From positions 1-64,000 of the forward strand of contig CAJPFJ010000011.1 of assembly GCA_905339155.1 (NCBI GenBank): DNA of 64,000 bases, read 5' to 3'. The notes below the pieces were generated by a model. That model was not told where the DNA came from. It saw only the letters and a program-made list of their open reading frames with translations, and searched no databases. Positions 24,166 to 30,771 of the stretch are shown one piece after another. Every line of letters starts with the position of its first letter. Within the stretch, counting starts at the first letter, position 1. This stretch comes from Methanosarcinales archaeon. GTDB lineage: Archaea > Halobacteriota > Methanosarcinia > Methanosarcinales > Methanoperedenaceae. The position numbers and the translations under genes were made by a program.

Positions 24166-24280
24166 TGCGGCGCGCCCCTATGTCCTCATAACCGCCCCGG
24201 GTTACGTCCGCAGCATTGTGACGCGCCGGAGATCAACCTATTCGAGGCGCGCCGATGTTTCAGCGAAAAAAAAGAGCCTT
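24166..24280. repeat. GC-rich interspersed repeat, copy e (inverted)
   Basis: CGGCGCGCCCCTATGTCCTC ... GGGTTACGTCCGC ... GACGCGCCGGAGATCAACC ... GGCGCGCCGATGTTTCAGCG. It aligns with the reverse complement of the copies at 11010 and 12660. The upstream flank 24105-24155 also aligns, inverted, with about 12860-12910. It bounds the VapBC-like pair on the left. Confidence 0.6.
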
Positions 24281-24344
24281 GATAAGAAAGATTTAAAACT
24301 TCGCAGCGAATATAGTGTTAATATAAAACTGTATAAGGTGAAAA

Positions 24345-24560
24345 ATGGTAAATATTGTGCTAAAATTCCCTGATGATTTAAGTTGGATAATTAAGAATAA
24401 GGAGGGGCTAAAATGGGTAGAGGCGGCTATTATTAATAGGTTGACCGATATAAAAATTGGAAATCTGATGGCAGAAAAAAGCGAGTTGAAAGATGAAGAT
24501 ATAGATGAAATAGATCATAAAATAAAACGTGCTCTTTATAAAACAATAAAGGCTGAATAA
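24345..24560 (+). CDS. vapB: VapB-like antitoxin
   Basis: A 71-residue protein: VNIVLKFPDDLSWIIKNKEG, then LKWVEAAIINRLTDIKIGNL and an acidic tail. The N-terminal strand and two helices resemble a ribbon-helix-helix-like antitoxin preceding PIN toxins. Its stop codon overlaps the ATG of the PIN gene (TAATGA), indicating coupling. It is AT-rich, with an AT-rich promoter region at 24300-24335. Confidence 0.82.
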   Translation: MVNIVLKFPDDLSWIIKNKEGLKWVEAAIINRLTDIKIGNLMAEKSELKDEDIDEIDHKIKRALYKTIKAE

Positions 24561-24970
24561 TGAAATTAGTACTGGATTCCAATATCATCTTTTCAGCTTT
24601 AATAAAAAAATCAAAAACAAGAGATATTATCCTCAGCGATTTATTTGAACTGTATGCTCCTGAATACATTTTCAACGAGATAATAAAACATAAAGAACTC
24701 TTATTGAGGAAATCCAAATTAGATCAAGGGGATTTTGATGGTCTTCTCTTACTATTACAGAAACATATTCACCTTGTTACAAAAGAAAAATATGACAAGA
24801 AGATGGCTATAGCTGAGGATATTTTAAGGAATATTGATATAACGGACTCACCGTTCTTAGCTCTTGCTTTGGCTTTTAATTGCTCAATCTGGAGCAATGA
24901 TGGACATTTTCAACAGCAAAATAAGGTTGTGGTGTATACAACTAAAGACCTGATGAAAAATATCAGTTAA
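24560..24970 (+). CDS. vapC: VapC-like PIN-domain toxin
   Basis: A 136-residue PIN-domain RNase. Active-site acids: Asp6 (KLVLDSNIIFSALI), Glu in EYIFNEIIKHKE, Asp in ITDSPFLALALAF and Asp in IWSNDGHF, the standard four-acid PIN set. This subfamily (COG2405/PhnP-less PIN with 'LDSNIIFSALI') is common in archaea and differs clearly from the PIN protein at 5078. It is bracketed by repeat copies e (24166) and f (24977). Confidence 0.9.
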   Translation: MKLVLDSNIIFSALIKKSKTRDIILSDLFELYAPEYIFNEIIKHKELLLRKSKLDQGDFDGLLLLLQKHIHLVTKEKYDKKMAIAEDILRNIDITDSPFLALALAFNCSIWSNDGHFQQQNKVVVYTTKDLMKNIS

Positions 24971-24976
24971 AATTCT

Positions 24977-25055
24977 CATGCAGCGCCCCATGTCCTCATA
25001 GCTGCATTGTTACGCGCCGAGGTTTCGGCGAAAAAAAAGAGCTCTGGCGATTTGA
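24977..25055. repeat. GC-rich interspersed repeat, copy f (inverted)
   Basis: TGCAGCGCCCCATGTCCTCA ... GTTACGCGCCGAGGTTTCGG ... AGAGCTCTGGCGATTTGAAA. The last part is nearly identical, inverted, to about 10990-11025 (TTTCAAATCGCCAGAGCTCT). It lies immediately beside the truncated toxin copy, just as copy d lies beside the intact toxin. Confidence 0.6.
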
Positions 25056-25059
25056 AACG

Positions 25060-25147
25060 TTCATAATTTATTCGCATTGCCCATGTTCCTTTTAGGATGC
25101 CGCTTAAATGATCTTTTAAACTTTTCATCCCATATAAGTTCAATCAT
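25060..25147 (-). pseudogene. RelE-type toxin remnant with internal deletion
   Basis: The minus strand is almost identical to the start (IELIWDEKFKR) and to a later part (the SGILKGSWAMRINYEQ segment at DNA level) of the toxin gene at 12339-12614. About 110 bases between TTTAA motifs are removed, with fusion at the short homology. The fusion shifts the frame and ends in a stop, so no toxin is made. It follows the antitoxin remnant in the same order as the intact pair. Confidence 0.75.
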
Positions 25148-25424
25148 TCAGGTCTTTCCATAATTCATTAAGCTTCCCACTCTTTACATTTCCCTCTTTG
25201 TAAACCTTCAATGCTTCTTTTACCTGTTTAGATACTTCGATCCTTCTTAACTCAATTTGTCTTTTCGAAAGAATATTTAATAGATACTCCCGATCATCAA
25301 ATTCTAAATGTCCTGTTTCTTCGCCCCCTAAACCTTCACTCCCGAAACCACAACCGTCTTTCGCTTCCCCGATAGTGGCGACCGGGCGAAGCATGTCGAA
25401 ATTACAGGGGCATCTAGTCACCAT
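25140..25424 (-). pseudogene. chimera: methylase N-terminus fused to antitoxin C-terminus
   Basis: An open frame of 94 codons. The last 59 or so (HLEFDDREYLLNILSKRQIE ... SGKLNELWKDLND) are nearly identical to the antitoxin at 12128-12346. The first part is antisense read-through of the methylase N-terminal fragment (copy F). The antitoxin's own start is lost. The junction is at GGGGGCGAAGAAACAG, where methylase boundary GGGGGCGA meets antitoxin CGAAGAAACAG with shared CGAA. It is probably non-functional; residual expression as an orphan antitoxin cannot be excluded. Confidence 0.7.
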
Positions 25425-25522
25425 ACATCCCGCGAAACCTCATTTTGCGCTACACTGCGCCCAGAGAACTTCTCATTGACCAGATGGCGGGCTCGGACAC
25501 AACGCTTGTAGAATGCAAACTC
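25327..25522 (+). pseudogene. DNA methylase fragment, copy F
   Basis: Plus-strand methylase remnant: TFTPETTTVFRFPDSGDRAK, then frame-broken sequence equivalent to NLILRYT, DQMAGS and TTLVECKL, ending at ACTCC (25522). It is the sixth copy of the family in this window and the only one outside the 2.6-7.4 kb array. It is in the opposite orientation and has the same N-terminal boundary next to TA sequence. Confidence 0.7.
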
Positions 25523-25741
25523 CTAAATTCCCAACTTTTTAGGCACTATGATATCCAATTTTTCAACTGTTTGTCTCATATAATAAGGAGGAACTACATC
25601 CTTTTTTTCAATTTCAAATGAAGAAACAAGAATCATTACACCACTTTTCAAGAGTTCAAATTCGACTTTTTCTTCTTCGGATTCTTTTTCCTCAAATGCA
25701 TCTATTAGCAGCTTTTTTGACGGGACTAACTCCTTTGAGCC
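25523..25741 (-). pseudogene. unidentified coding remnant
   Basis: On the minus strand a frame of about 72 codons opens directly after a TGA and reads SKELVPSKKLLIDAFEEKES, then EEEKVEFELLKSGVMILVSS and YYMRQTVEKLDIIVPKKLGI before TAG. The composition is protein-like with no internal stop, but there is no usable start before an internal ATG. It may be the 3' end of a small accessory gene cut off by the methylase-fragment rearrangement. The stretch 25742-25847 holds no feature. Confidence 0.35.
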
Positions 25742-25847
25742 GATTCATAGCCGATACCACGAAATAATTCCATGAATGTCGTCCACATTAGCCATGATAT
25801 ACTCTTATATTCATACCTCAGGTGTAGGACTCTTATGAGAGTTGTAA

Positions 25848-25919
25848 TGGACCCGGCGGGATTCGAACCCGCGGCCTTTGCGTTGCGAACGCAACGATCT
25901 ACCCCTGATCTACAGGCCC
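25848..25919 (-). tRNA. tRNA-Ala (anticodon CGC)
   Basis: A 72-base cloverleaf. Acceptor GGGCCTG/CGGGTCC with G3-U70, the alanine identity pair, and A73. D arm GATC/GATC. Anticodon stem TTGCG/CGCAA around loop TTCGCAA (anticodon CGC). T arm GCGGGTTCGAATCCCGC. No intron, CCA not encoded. Confidence 0.94.
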
Positions 25920-25941
25920 GAAAAATAGGGAAATGGTTTTT

Positions 25942-26208
25942 CTACATCCGGCCCAGTTCTTCGACTGAAACGCTTTCAACACCTTTGACTTTGCTGAATT
26001 CTTCTTCGACTTTCTCAGTTCCGCCTTCGATATCGCCGACTTTTACAACTACCATTAAGGCTTTTAACCCGAATGCGACAGGTTCTTCTGAGAATCCGTG
26101 GATTCGCGCTCCTTCCGGGATAGCTTTTGTCAGGGCATCTTTGAGTTTATTAAGATCAACATCCATGCCCGAAGGCATTACTCTTAGTTTTGCTGCTACT
26201 TCTGCCAT
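25942..26208 (-). CDS. ef1b: translation elongation factor aEF-1beta
   Basis: An 88-residue guanine-nucleotide exchange factor that recharges EF-1alpha with GTP. It matches the archaeal length. Conserved features are LRVMPSGMDVDLNKLKDALT, the EEPVAFGLKALMVVV strand and the C-terminal VEEEFSKVKGVESVSVEELG. A zinc-ribbon gene lies 6 bases upstream on the same strand, the usual archaeal pairing. It is just downstream of tRNA-Ala in transcription direction order. Confidence 0.96.
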   Translation of the reverse strand: MAEVAAKLRVMPSGMDVDLNKLKDALTKAIPEGARIHGFSEEPVAFGLKALMVVVKVGDIEGGTEKVEEEFSKVKGVESVSVEELGRM

Positions 26209-26214
26209 TATCTC

Positions 26215-26388
26215 TCACGGCCCTTCGAATCCGCATCCAGGGCATTTATATGAATTGCTCTGGTGCCTGCAGGCTGCGCATCTTCCGACCTCATTCCCGC
26301 ATTGCGGGCATGGGAATCGTGCATAACCACGTTCAATAAGATTTATTCCGCATGAAACACAAATAGTTGCTTTTTCTTTTCTTACCAT
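26215..26388 (-). CDS. HVO_2753-type zinc-ribbon protein
   Basis: A 57-residue protein from ATG 26388 (61 from 26400) with four CxxC pairs: CVSC, CPQC, CAAC and CPGC, enough to bind two zinc ions. This pattern and its place directly upstream of aEF-1beta match the small archaeal HVO_2753 family, linked to motility and biofilm phenotypes in haloarchaea. The molecular role is unknown; nucleic-acid or protein binding is assumed. It is probably cotranscribed with ef1b. Confidence 0.9.
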   Translation of the reverse strand: MVRKEKATICVSCGINLIERGYARFPCPQCGNEVGRCAACRHQSNSYKCPGCGFEGP

Positions 26389-26438
26389 AATATTCTCCAT
26401 ATGTTGGGTCTTCCATACACCTGCGAAAGCTATTAAAT

Positions 26439-27038
26439 TTATCCTTTAATAAGAGTCCCGGTAATATTATCTTTTAATGCATTTACCACCCTTCCCGGAC
26501 AATTTCCATTAACGATCTCGCAATTTATGTTATTTTTGAGGAGAAAATTCGGAAGTTCTGCATCTACACAGGTCTCTTTGCCTATGAGTTCCTCTGCTTT
26601 GAGCTCATTTTGAAGTGTGCCGTTTAAGTAAATACCATCAACATCCGTGACTTTGATAAACCTTGCTTTGAGTTTGCATGCCACCCATGCTGCAATGGTG
26701 TCTGAGGTCACATCCCATGTGTGGGGAAGTTTGTCATTCTTTTTCAGGAGGTTGTAAGGAAGCAAAATGTATGTACCGTTTCCAGGAATTTCCAGGCTGT
26801 CAATGAGTTTTACATTCGTTCCATCAGCCAGATAATACCCATATTGCTCCATCGCAAGTATTGCCATCCAGTGCGCAGCTTCTTGAGATGGATTGGCTTT
26901 TCGCACGGTGTCAGCGAAGATTGAGCCTCCCGGGACGATGAGAATAGTTTCCCCGGTTGAGTTGGAATATTCAGTGACGTCTTTTATAATTCTTTTTGCG
27001 CTCTGGATCAGGCTTCCACCTAGTTTTAGTATTATCAT
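26439..27038 (-). CDS. mfnE: amino-acid-kinase family protein, MfnE-like
   Basis: A 199-residue member of the aspartokinase/uridylate-kinase fold. From ATG 27038 it starts [19 protein letters not shown], the phosphate-binding KLGGS motif. It continues with [34 protein letters not shown] and [12 protein letters not shown]. The short single-domain form without regulatory domain and the [13 protein letters not shown] block match archaeal MfnE, the [5-(aminomethyl)furan-3-yl]methyl phosphate kinase of methanofuran synthesis. The family is secure; the MfnE assignment is a likely inference, supported by mch in the window. Confidence 0.72.
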   Translation of the reverse strand: MIILKLGGSLIQSAKRIIKDVTEYSNSTGETILIVPGGSIFADTVRKANPSQEAAHWMAILAMEQYGYYLADGTNVKLIDSLEIPGNGTYILLPYNLLKKNDKLPHTWDVTSDTIAAWVACKLKARFIKVTDVDGIYLNGTLQNELKAEELIGKETCVDAELPNFLLKNNINCEIVNGNCPGRVVNALKDNITGTLIKG

Positions 27039-27121
27039 AATTTTTCCAATCAGATCGTTTTCACACGGAGGCGCAGAGAAATTACTCTGCATAACACTCA
27101 CAAGTTTCAGCTATTGTTTTT

Positions 27122-27310
27122 TCAACTGCGAAGATTATCCACGAATCTCTTACTGTCGATATCATATCCCCATGCCCCAAGAGAATCCTCTACCAATCCT
27201 TTTTTCCGGGCTATTTTCTGTTCACGCACTAAATTTAGGATAGCATGAAGTTCTTTATCAAGCGCTAATAATCGCTTTTCGAGGTTCATCGAAGATTTCA
27301 TAAAGGTCAT
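27122..27310 (-). CDS. orphan antitoxin-like small protein
   Basis: A 62-residue helical protein: NLEKRLLALDKELHAILNLV, then GLVEDSLGAWGYDIDSKRFV. The LEDSxGxW-like C-terminal motif is typical of VapB-type antitoxins paired with PIN toxins. The 83 bases downstream, before the kinase gene, do not encode a PIN domain, so the toxin partner is lost or it acts on another module in trans. The true start may be ATG 27301 or 27289. Confidence 0.55.
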   Translation of the reverse strand: MTFMKSSMNLEKRLLALDKELHAILNLVREQKIARKKGLVEDSLGAWGYDIDSKRFVDNLRS

Positions 27311-27359
27311 TGATTGAATTAGTATGCTCGTATTAATATTTATTCCTTCAATGACATTT

Positions 27360-27440
27360 TCAGTGCGGCGGGGGGCAGGCTACGGTAGGGCAGCCGGAAG
27401 GGCGCGCTTTATCTGGCATTGTGTTCGAACGTCGAGGTTT
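27360..27440. repeat. GC-rich element X, copy 1
   Basis: CAGGCTACGGTAGGGCAGCC ... GGCGCGCTTTATCTGGCATT GTGTTC. It is similar to 28045-28105, where GCGGTGGGGCAGCCGGACGA is followed by GGCGCTTTGGCAGGCGCTGTG. It is non-coding, with frames on both strands only as shadows. The whole interval 27311-28218 contains repeats and no gene I can support. Confidence 0.5.
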
Positions 27441-27645
27441 CGAAGGCGTGGACTCCTTAATGGGAAAGGTGGTACAGCAGAACCGAAACAACGAACTAAT
27501 ACGAACTGAACGAACTCCAGTAGTATGATTTTGTTTCAGTTTGTTCGAGTTGGTTGCTCTTTTTGTCTGTTTTTTGACAAAGCGAAAAAATGTATGCATC
27601 AAGCCTATTTTCATAAAGAACAGCGCCGGAACGGCAGACATGGGA
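27441..27645. repeat. hairpin-forming repeat Y, copy 1
   Basis: GTGGACTCCTTAATGGGAAA then GGTGG, followed by the arm AACAACGAACTAATACGAAC and TGAACGAACTCC (27488-27518), a short loop, the right arm TTTTGTTTCAGTTTGTTCGA with GTTGGTT (27529-27555), then CTCTTTTTGTCTGTTTTTTG. The arms form an imperfect ~28-bp stem. Several right-arm positions are T where copy 2 has C, which keeps pairing through G-U if transcribed on this strand. It could be a structured RNA, terminator or MITE. Confidence 0.55.
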
Positions 27646-27720
27646 GGGGCAGGGTTTTAAAGAGCGGCAGCCTGAGGAAACTTGTTAGGGAAGCTTTGTA
27701 TAGTTTTATTCGATATCTGC

Positions 27721-27832
27721 GCCGGGCATCGGGTGATGGGGGGACGGGGATTTGTAGGAGCTCTTTGCATAAATAATTCGAGCTGTCAGGCGCCGCCGGG
27801 ACGGAGCCATGGGGATGTGAGGTGGGGGCGCT
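27721..27832. repeat. direct repeat Z, copy 1
   Basis: GCCGGGCATCGGGTGATGGG ... TGCATAAATAATTCGAGCTG, TCAGGCGCCGCCGGGAC and ATGGGGATGTGAGGTGGGGG. It recurs in the same orientation at 28947-29066. The two copies bracket repeat Y copy 2 and the TA pair 28219-28913. Confidence 0.65.
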
Positions 27833-27845
27833 TTTTTCTGGCCCG

Positions 27846-28040
27846 ATGTTTCAGGTTGTGGACTACCTAATGGGAAAGGTGGCAACGGCAGAAAAAACAA
27901 CGAACTAAACGAACTGAACGAACTCCAGGAGGATGAGTTCGTTTCAGTTCGTCTGAGTTAGTTGTTCTTTTTGTCTGTTTTTTTTTTGGCAAGGTGAAAA
28001 GATGTATGCAGCTTCTCTATTTTCATAAAAGACGGCGCCT
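27846..28040. repeat. hairpin-forming repeat Y, copy 2
   Basis: GTGGACTACCTAATGGGAAA, GGTGG, left arm AACAACGAACTAAACGAACT and GAACGAACTC (about 27896-27924), loop CAGGAGGAT, right arm GAGTTCGTTTCAGTTCGTCT and GAGTTAGTTGTT (27935-27966), then CTTTTTGTCTGTTTTTTTTTT. This is the better-paired copy, with a near-perfect ~30-bp stem followed by a long T run. Element X copy 2 follows at 28045-28105. Confidence 0.6.
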
Positions 28041-28200
28041 GGGACAGGATGCGGTGGGGCAGCCGGACGAAGGCGCTTTGGCAGGCGCTGTGTTCATGTT
28101 AAGAATATTTCAGAGTAAGCCGTTACAATAAGAAGGCAATTCAAAGGTATGGAAAACTTTAACAGATTGTTCTTCGAAATGTTTATCTATTCATACGAAA

Positions 28201-28214
28201 ATCATACGTATGAT
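28201..28214. promoter_or_regulatory. palindromic operator of TA module
   Basis: ATCATACGTATGAT is a perfect 14-bp palindrome five bases before the toxin ATG, and a further half site TCATACG lies at 28191-28197. Palindromes at this place are where type II antitoxins autorepress. The AT-rich TTTATCTAT just upstream could be the TATA element. Confidence 0.6.
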
Positions 28215-28218
28215 ATGA

Positions 28219-28485
28219 ATGCTGATACAGAAAATACTTATTTCACCCAAAGTTTCGGAGAAAATCAAATACAAACATGGCCTTGACCCAATCGTAACAA
28301 AGGATATTCTTGAGGGTAATCGCTACATAGAAAAAGTAGGTGGAAATAACTACATAGCTATCGGATTATGTTCAAGTGGCTATATTACAGTATTTTTTGA
28401 ATATGAAGCAGGAATTGCTGAGATCAAAACCGCATACAAGGCATCAGATTGGCAGATTGATCTTTATAAGAGAAAGAGAGGATGA
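28219..28485 (+). CDS. toxin-like small protein preceding Zn-finger antitoxin
   Basis: An 88-residue alpha/beta protein: ISPKVSEKIKYKHGLDPIVT at the start, YIAIGLCSSGYITVFFEYEA in the middle, and ASDWQIDLYKRKRG at the end. The fold pattern (helix then beta-sheet with a late Lys/Arg tail) resembles BrnT/RelE-type toxins. It overlaps the start of the downstream Zn-finger gene by 4 bases. Toxin-first order with a Zn-finger antitoxin second is the MqsRA/HigBA arrangement. The toxin assignment is by context. Confidence 0.72.
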   Translation: MLIQKILISPKVSEKIKYKHGLDPIVTKDILEGNRYIEKVGGNNYIAIGLCSSGYITVFFEYEAGIAEIKTAYKASDWQIDLYKRKRG

Positions 28486-28913
28486 TTATGAAATCCAAGA
28501 AGAAAGAAATTGATTATGAAAATATTCAACCTGAGGAGCTAACAGGTGAGGAAGCAGAATTTAAAGTAAAACTCGATGCCAAAATTCCGGCATATTGCAT
28601 CGACTGCCATATTAAAATGGAACCTGTAAAAATCGACATCAAAAGAGGCAATATCATGATGATGAATGTGAATGCATACAAATGCCCGAAATGCGGCAAA
28701 GAGCTTTTAGATGTTGAAACTTCCTCCAGGATAGAGCGGGAGTTTGCACTCAGGCACACAGAGGAGATCAAAGGTTATGAAGTCAAAATATCTTCGGACG
28801 GAAGGAACTACCTGATACGATTCCCGAAAGAGCTTTCCAAGATGCTTGCAACCAAGAAATTCGCAAAAATTCTGCCTGTGGATACTGATGAATTTGTGGT
28901 AAAAGTTGTGTGA
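28482..28913 (+). CDS. MqsA-like Zn-finger/AbrB-type antitoxin
   Basis: A 143-residue protein. It has two CxxC pairs (CIDCHIKME and YKCPKCGKELLD) forming a zinc finger at about 40-75, as in MqsA-type antitoxins. The C-terminal part is SSDGRNYLIRFPKELSKMLA then VDTDEFVVKVV, a beta-strand pattern like a SpoVT/AbrB DNA-binding domain rather than the helix-turn-helix usual in MqsA. It overlaps the upstream toxin-like gene by 4 bases. It probably binds the palindrome at 28201. Confidence 0.75.
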   Translation: MIMKSKKKEIDYENIQPEELTGEEAEFKVKLDAKIPAYCIDCHIKMEPVKIDIKRGNIMMMNVNAYKCPKCGKELLDVETSSRIEREFALRHTEEIKGYEVKISSDGRNYLIRFPKELSKMLATKKFAKILPVDTDEFVVKVV

Positions 28914-28946
28914 AATATCACTTTCATTTTACTCTGTATTCATCCC

Positions 28947-29066
28947 ATGCCGGGTATTCGGTGATGGGCGGGTATTTGCAGTGCCTTTATGCATAAATAA
29001 TTCGGGCTGTCAGGTGCCGCCGGGACTATGAGCATAGGGACATGGGGATGTGAGGTGGGGGCGCTG
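28947..29066. repeat. direct repeat Z, copy 2
   Basis: GCCGGGTATTCGGTGATGGG ... TGCATAAATAATTCGGGCTG, TCAGGTGCCGCCGGGAC ... ACATGGGGATGTGAGGTGGG. It closes the cassette opened by copy 1 at 27721. Copy 2 has an insertion of a few bases after CCGGGAC. The interval 28914-29137 holds no gene. Confidence 0.65.
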
Positions 29067-29137
29067 GGTTGCGTTAATTGTGGTTTAGTCTATTCTTGTC
29101 ACCGCAAAGTATGCAAAGGGCGCAACAATTCAAATAT

Positions 29138-29413
29138 CTATGCAGATTTAGCACTGACTTTCTGCGAACGCCCGGCTTTAAAGCCAATTAATCCCTCAAC
29201 CGCAGTCCTCAGAAGTTCTTTTCCGGTTGGCTTTGGTATTTCTAATCCATCTATCTTGGCAGTTTCCAGCCATAAGTTAATCGCAACCTTGATTTCCTTC
29301 AATGCCTCCTCTTCAGTTTCCCCAAAAGCGGAGCATTCGGGCAGTTCCGGAACAATGGCAATATAGCTTTCATCTTCCTCGCTATAGAAAATTTCTATTG
29401 CATACTTATACAT
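29138..29413 (-). CDS. hicB: HicB-family antitoxin
   Basis: A 91-residue protein with a HicB partial-RNase H-like domain: KYAIEIFYSEEDESYIAIVP, then ELPECSAFGETEEEALKEIK and AINLWLETAKIDGLEIPKPT, the classic HicB signature. It follows and overlaps the HicA-like gene by 8 bases. The C-terminus is a basic tail (FKAGRSQKVSAKSA) instead of a clear DNA-binding domain. Confidence 0.92.
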   Translation of the reverse strand: MYKYAIEIFYSEEDESYIAIVPELPECSAFGETEEEALKEIKVAINLWLETAKIDGLEIPKPTGKELLRTAVEGLIGFKAGRSQKVSAKSA

Positions 29414-29597
29414 GATTTTCCTCCTTCAGGAGATTATACTTATCAATGATTTTTAAAAGCTGCCTAACTTGATAAGGTTTTGCCCATCCGCCAGCATTTT
29501 GAAAATTCAGCATCTCATTTATGCCATCCCTTCTATATATCACATGGCTTCCTTTTCCTCCCCTGAATCTGAAACCAAATACTCTGCTGCGTTGCAT
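29406..29597 (-). CDS. hicA: HicA-like mRNA interferase, possibly N-terminally short
   Basis: A 63-residue dsRNA-binding-fold toxin. GFRFRGGKGSHVIYRRDG carries the catalytic His of the HicA 'KGSH' motif. Typical HicA proteins have about ten more residues before the GF-x-x-x-x-x-GSH segment. Here the frame begins at MQRSRVF, and the region upstream in the same frame offers no longer start, so the N-terminal helix may be truncated. It overlaps hicB by 8 bases. Confidence 0.8.
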   Translation of the reverse strand: MQRSRVFGFRFRGGKGSHVIYRRDGINEMLNFQNAGGWAKPYQVRQLLKIIDKYNLLKEENHV

Positions 29598-29661
29598 AAC
29601 CTGTTAAAACGTATATTTTTGAGATTGCTTTTTAATTCTTCGTAAACCGTATTTTTATCTA

Positions 29662-30771
29662 TCAAATCACTCCCATCTCCGTCAACCTCTCAGGCAGATA
29701 CTTATCCGTAACATAATCCAGCCCCTTCCCCGCAAAAGCCTGCTGTTCAGCCTTTTTCCCGATCTTTAGCATCAGGTTTATCTGGTCTTTCCAGTAGGGC
29801 GTATCAAATCTCGGGTCTGTAAGCTCGCTCTCAAGCGCCTTGATGTCCTGGTCATTGAGCTTGTCCGTGGAAAGCTGGTATTCCACGATATCAGATGCCT
29901 GCACCCCGATAAATTTCGCCGAAGGTGTCGCCATGAACTCAGATAGATGCGCGCTCTTGATTGCCCCATATGCTACGCTTGCGTAAATACGGAAGCTCCA
30001 TGGATCACCATCCGTGAATACAACCACCGGGAGCTTTAGTTCCTCATTCATGCGCTTTATGATGCGCCGGGTGCTTCGCGCCGGTTGTCCCTTCAAGTGC
30101 ACAAGGATGGCATCGAACTTTTCATCAAACCCGTTCTCGATGAGCCTGTCCTGCATACCGCCGGTCTCGATGGCGATAATGAACTTCGCATCATGCTCCA
30201 CGAACTTTATTGTCTCCACGTTGTAAGGGATCTGGTATCCTGCCTCTCCAACCTCGTCCTGGCAGTGCATGGTACGGTCGCCGCGTTTTGTTAATTCCTT
30301 GATCTTGATAGGGCCGTACAATGTCGCGCCATTCTCCTCGGGGCGCACATGGAAATCCTCGCGCTGCAATCCGGTTATTATCTCAAGGTCTTCAATCAGG
30401 CGGTCGCTTTCGGATTGTTCATTGAATTTTGCAATATCCCAGTTCTCGCTGATGTAATACAATTCTCTCAGGGTTGAGCTTTTATTCTGGTCAAGATGCC
30501 CTTTCATCAAAAGTTCCACTACATGCGATGTCTTAAGAAGCTGCGTTGCGCCCTTCACCGTTTTCGCGCTGCGCATGCTCTCGCTGTCGCCATACACCCA
30601 CACATCGCTGTCCGCATTCAATTCGATGTTCTTCTTGGTGCGTGAAGGCAACATGATGTGAGGGATGGTCTCGCTCTCGAATTGCTCATAAAAATCCTGG
30701 ATGAGTTTCTTTAAAGTCGTCTTTGAGAGGGAATCTCGTATCTCCTTATTGCTTTTCCCGGTTTCATTCAT
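29662..30771 (-). CDS. top6A: DNA topoisomerase VI subunit A
   Basis: A 369-residue catalytic subunit of type IIB topoisomerase, homologous to Spo11. The DNA-cleaving tyrosine is in [12 protein letters not shown] (Tyr105/106) within the 5Y-CAP domain. The TOPRIM domain shows IIAIETGGM and VVFTDGDPW (Glu plus Asp-x-Asp metal ligands). Its ATG overlaps the stop of top6B by 4 bases, so the subunits are made from one transcript. Confidence 0.97.
   Translation of the reverse strand: MNETGKSNKEIRDSLSKTTLKKLIQDFYEQFESETIPHIMLPSRTKKNIELNADSDVWVYGDSESMRSAKTVKGATQLLKTSHVVELLMKGHLDQNKSSTLRELYYISENWDIAKFNEQSESDRLIEDLEIITGLQREDFHVRPEENGATLYGPIKIKELTKRGDRTMHCQDEVGEAGYQIPYNVETIKFVEHDAKFIIAIETGGMQDRLIENGFDEKFDAILVHLKGQPARSTRRIIKRMNEELKLPVVVFTDGDPWSFRIYASVAYGAIKSAHLSEFMATPSAKFIGVQASDIVEYQLSTDKLNDQDIKALESELTDPRFDTPYWKDQINLMLKIGKKAEQQAFAGKGLDYVTDKYLPERLTEMGVI

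Noticed and set aside
25772-26326. 184-codon plus-strand ORF
   Set aside because: It crosses tRNA-Ala and reads antisense to aEF-1beta and the zinc-ribbon gene.
27324-27900. Several overlapping ORFs on both strands
   Set aside because: All lie in repeats X, Y and Z; frames are not conserved between repeat copies and compositions are not protein-like.
27441-28040. CRISPR array
   Set aside because: The recurring GAAC motifs are arms of two hairpins, not regularly spaced identical repeats with unique spacers, and no cas gene is present.
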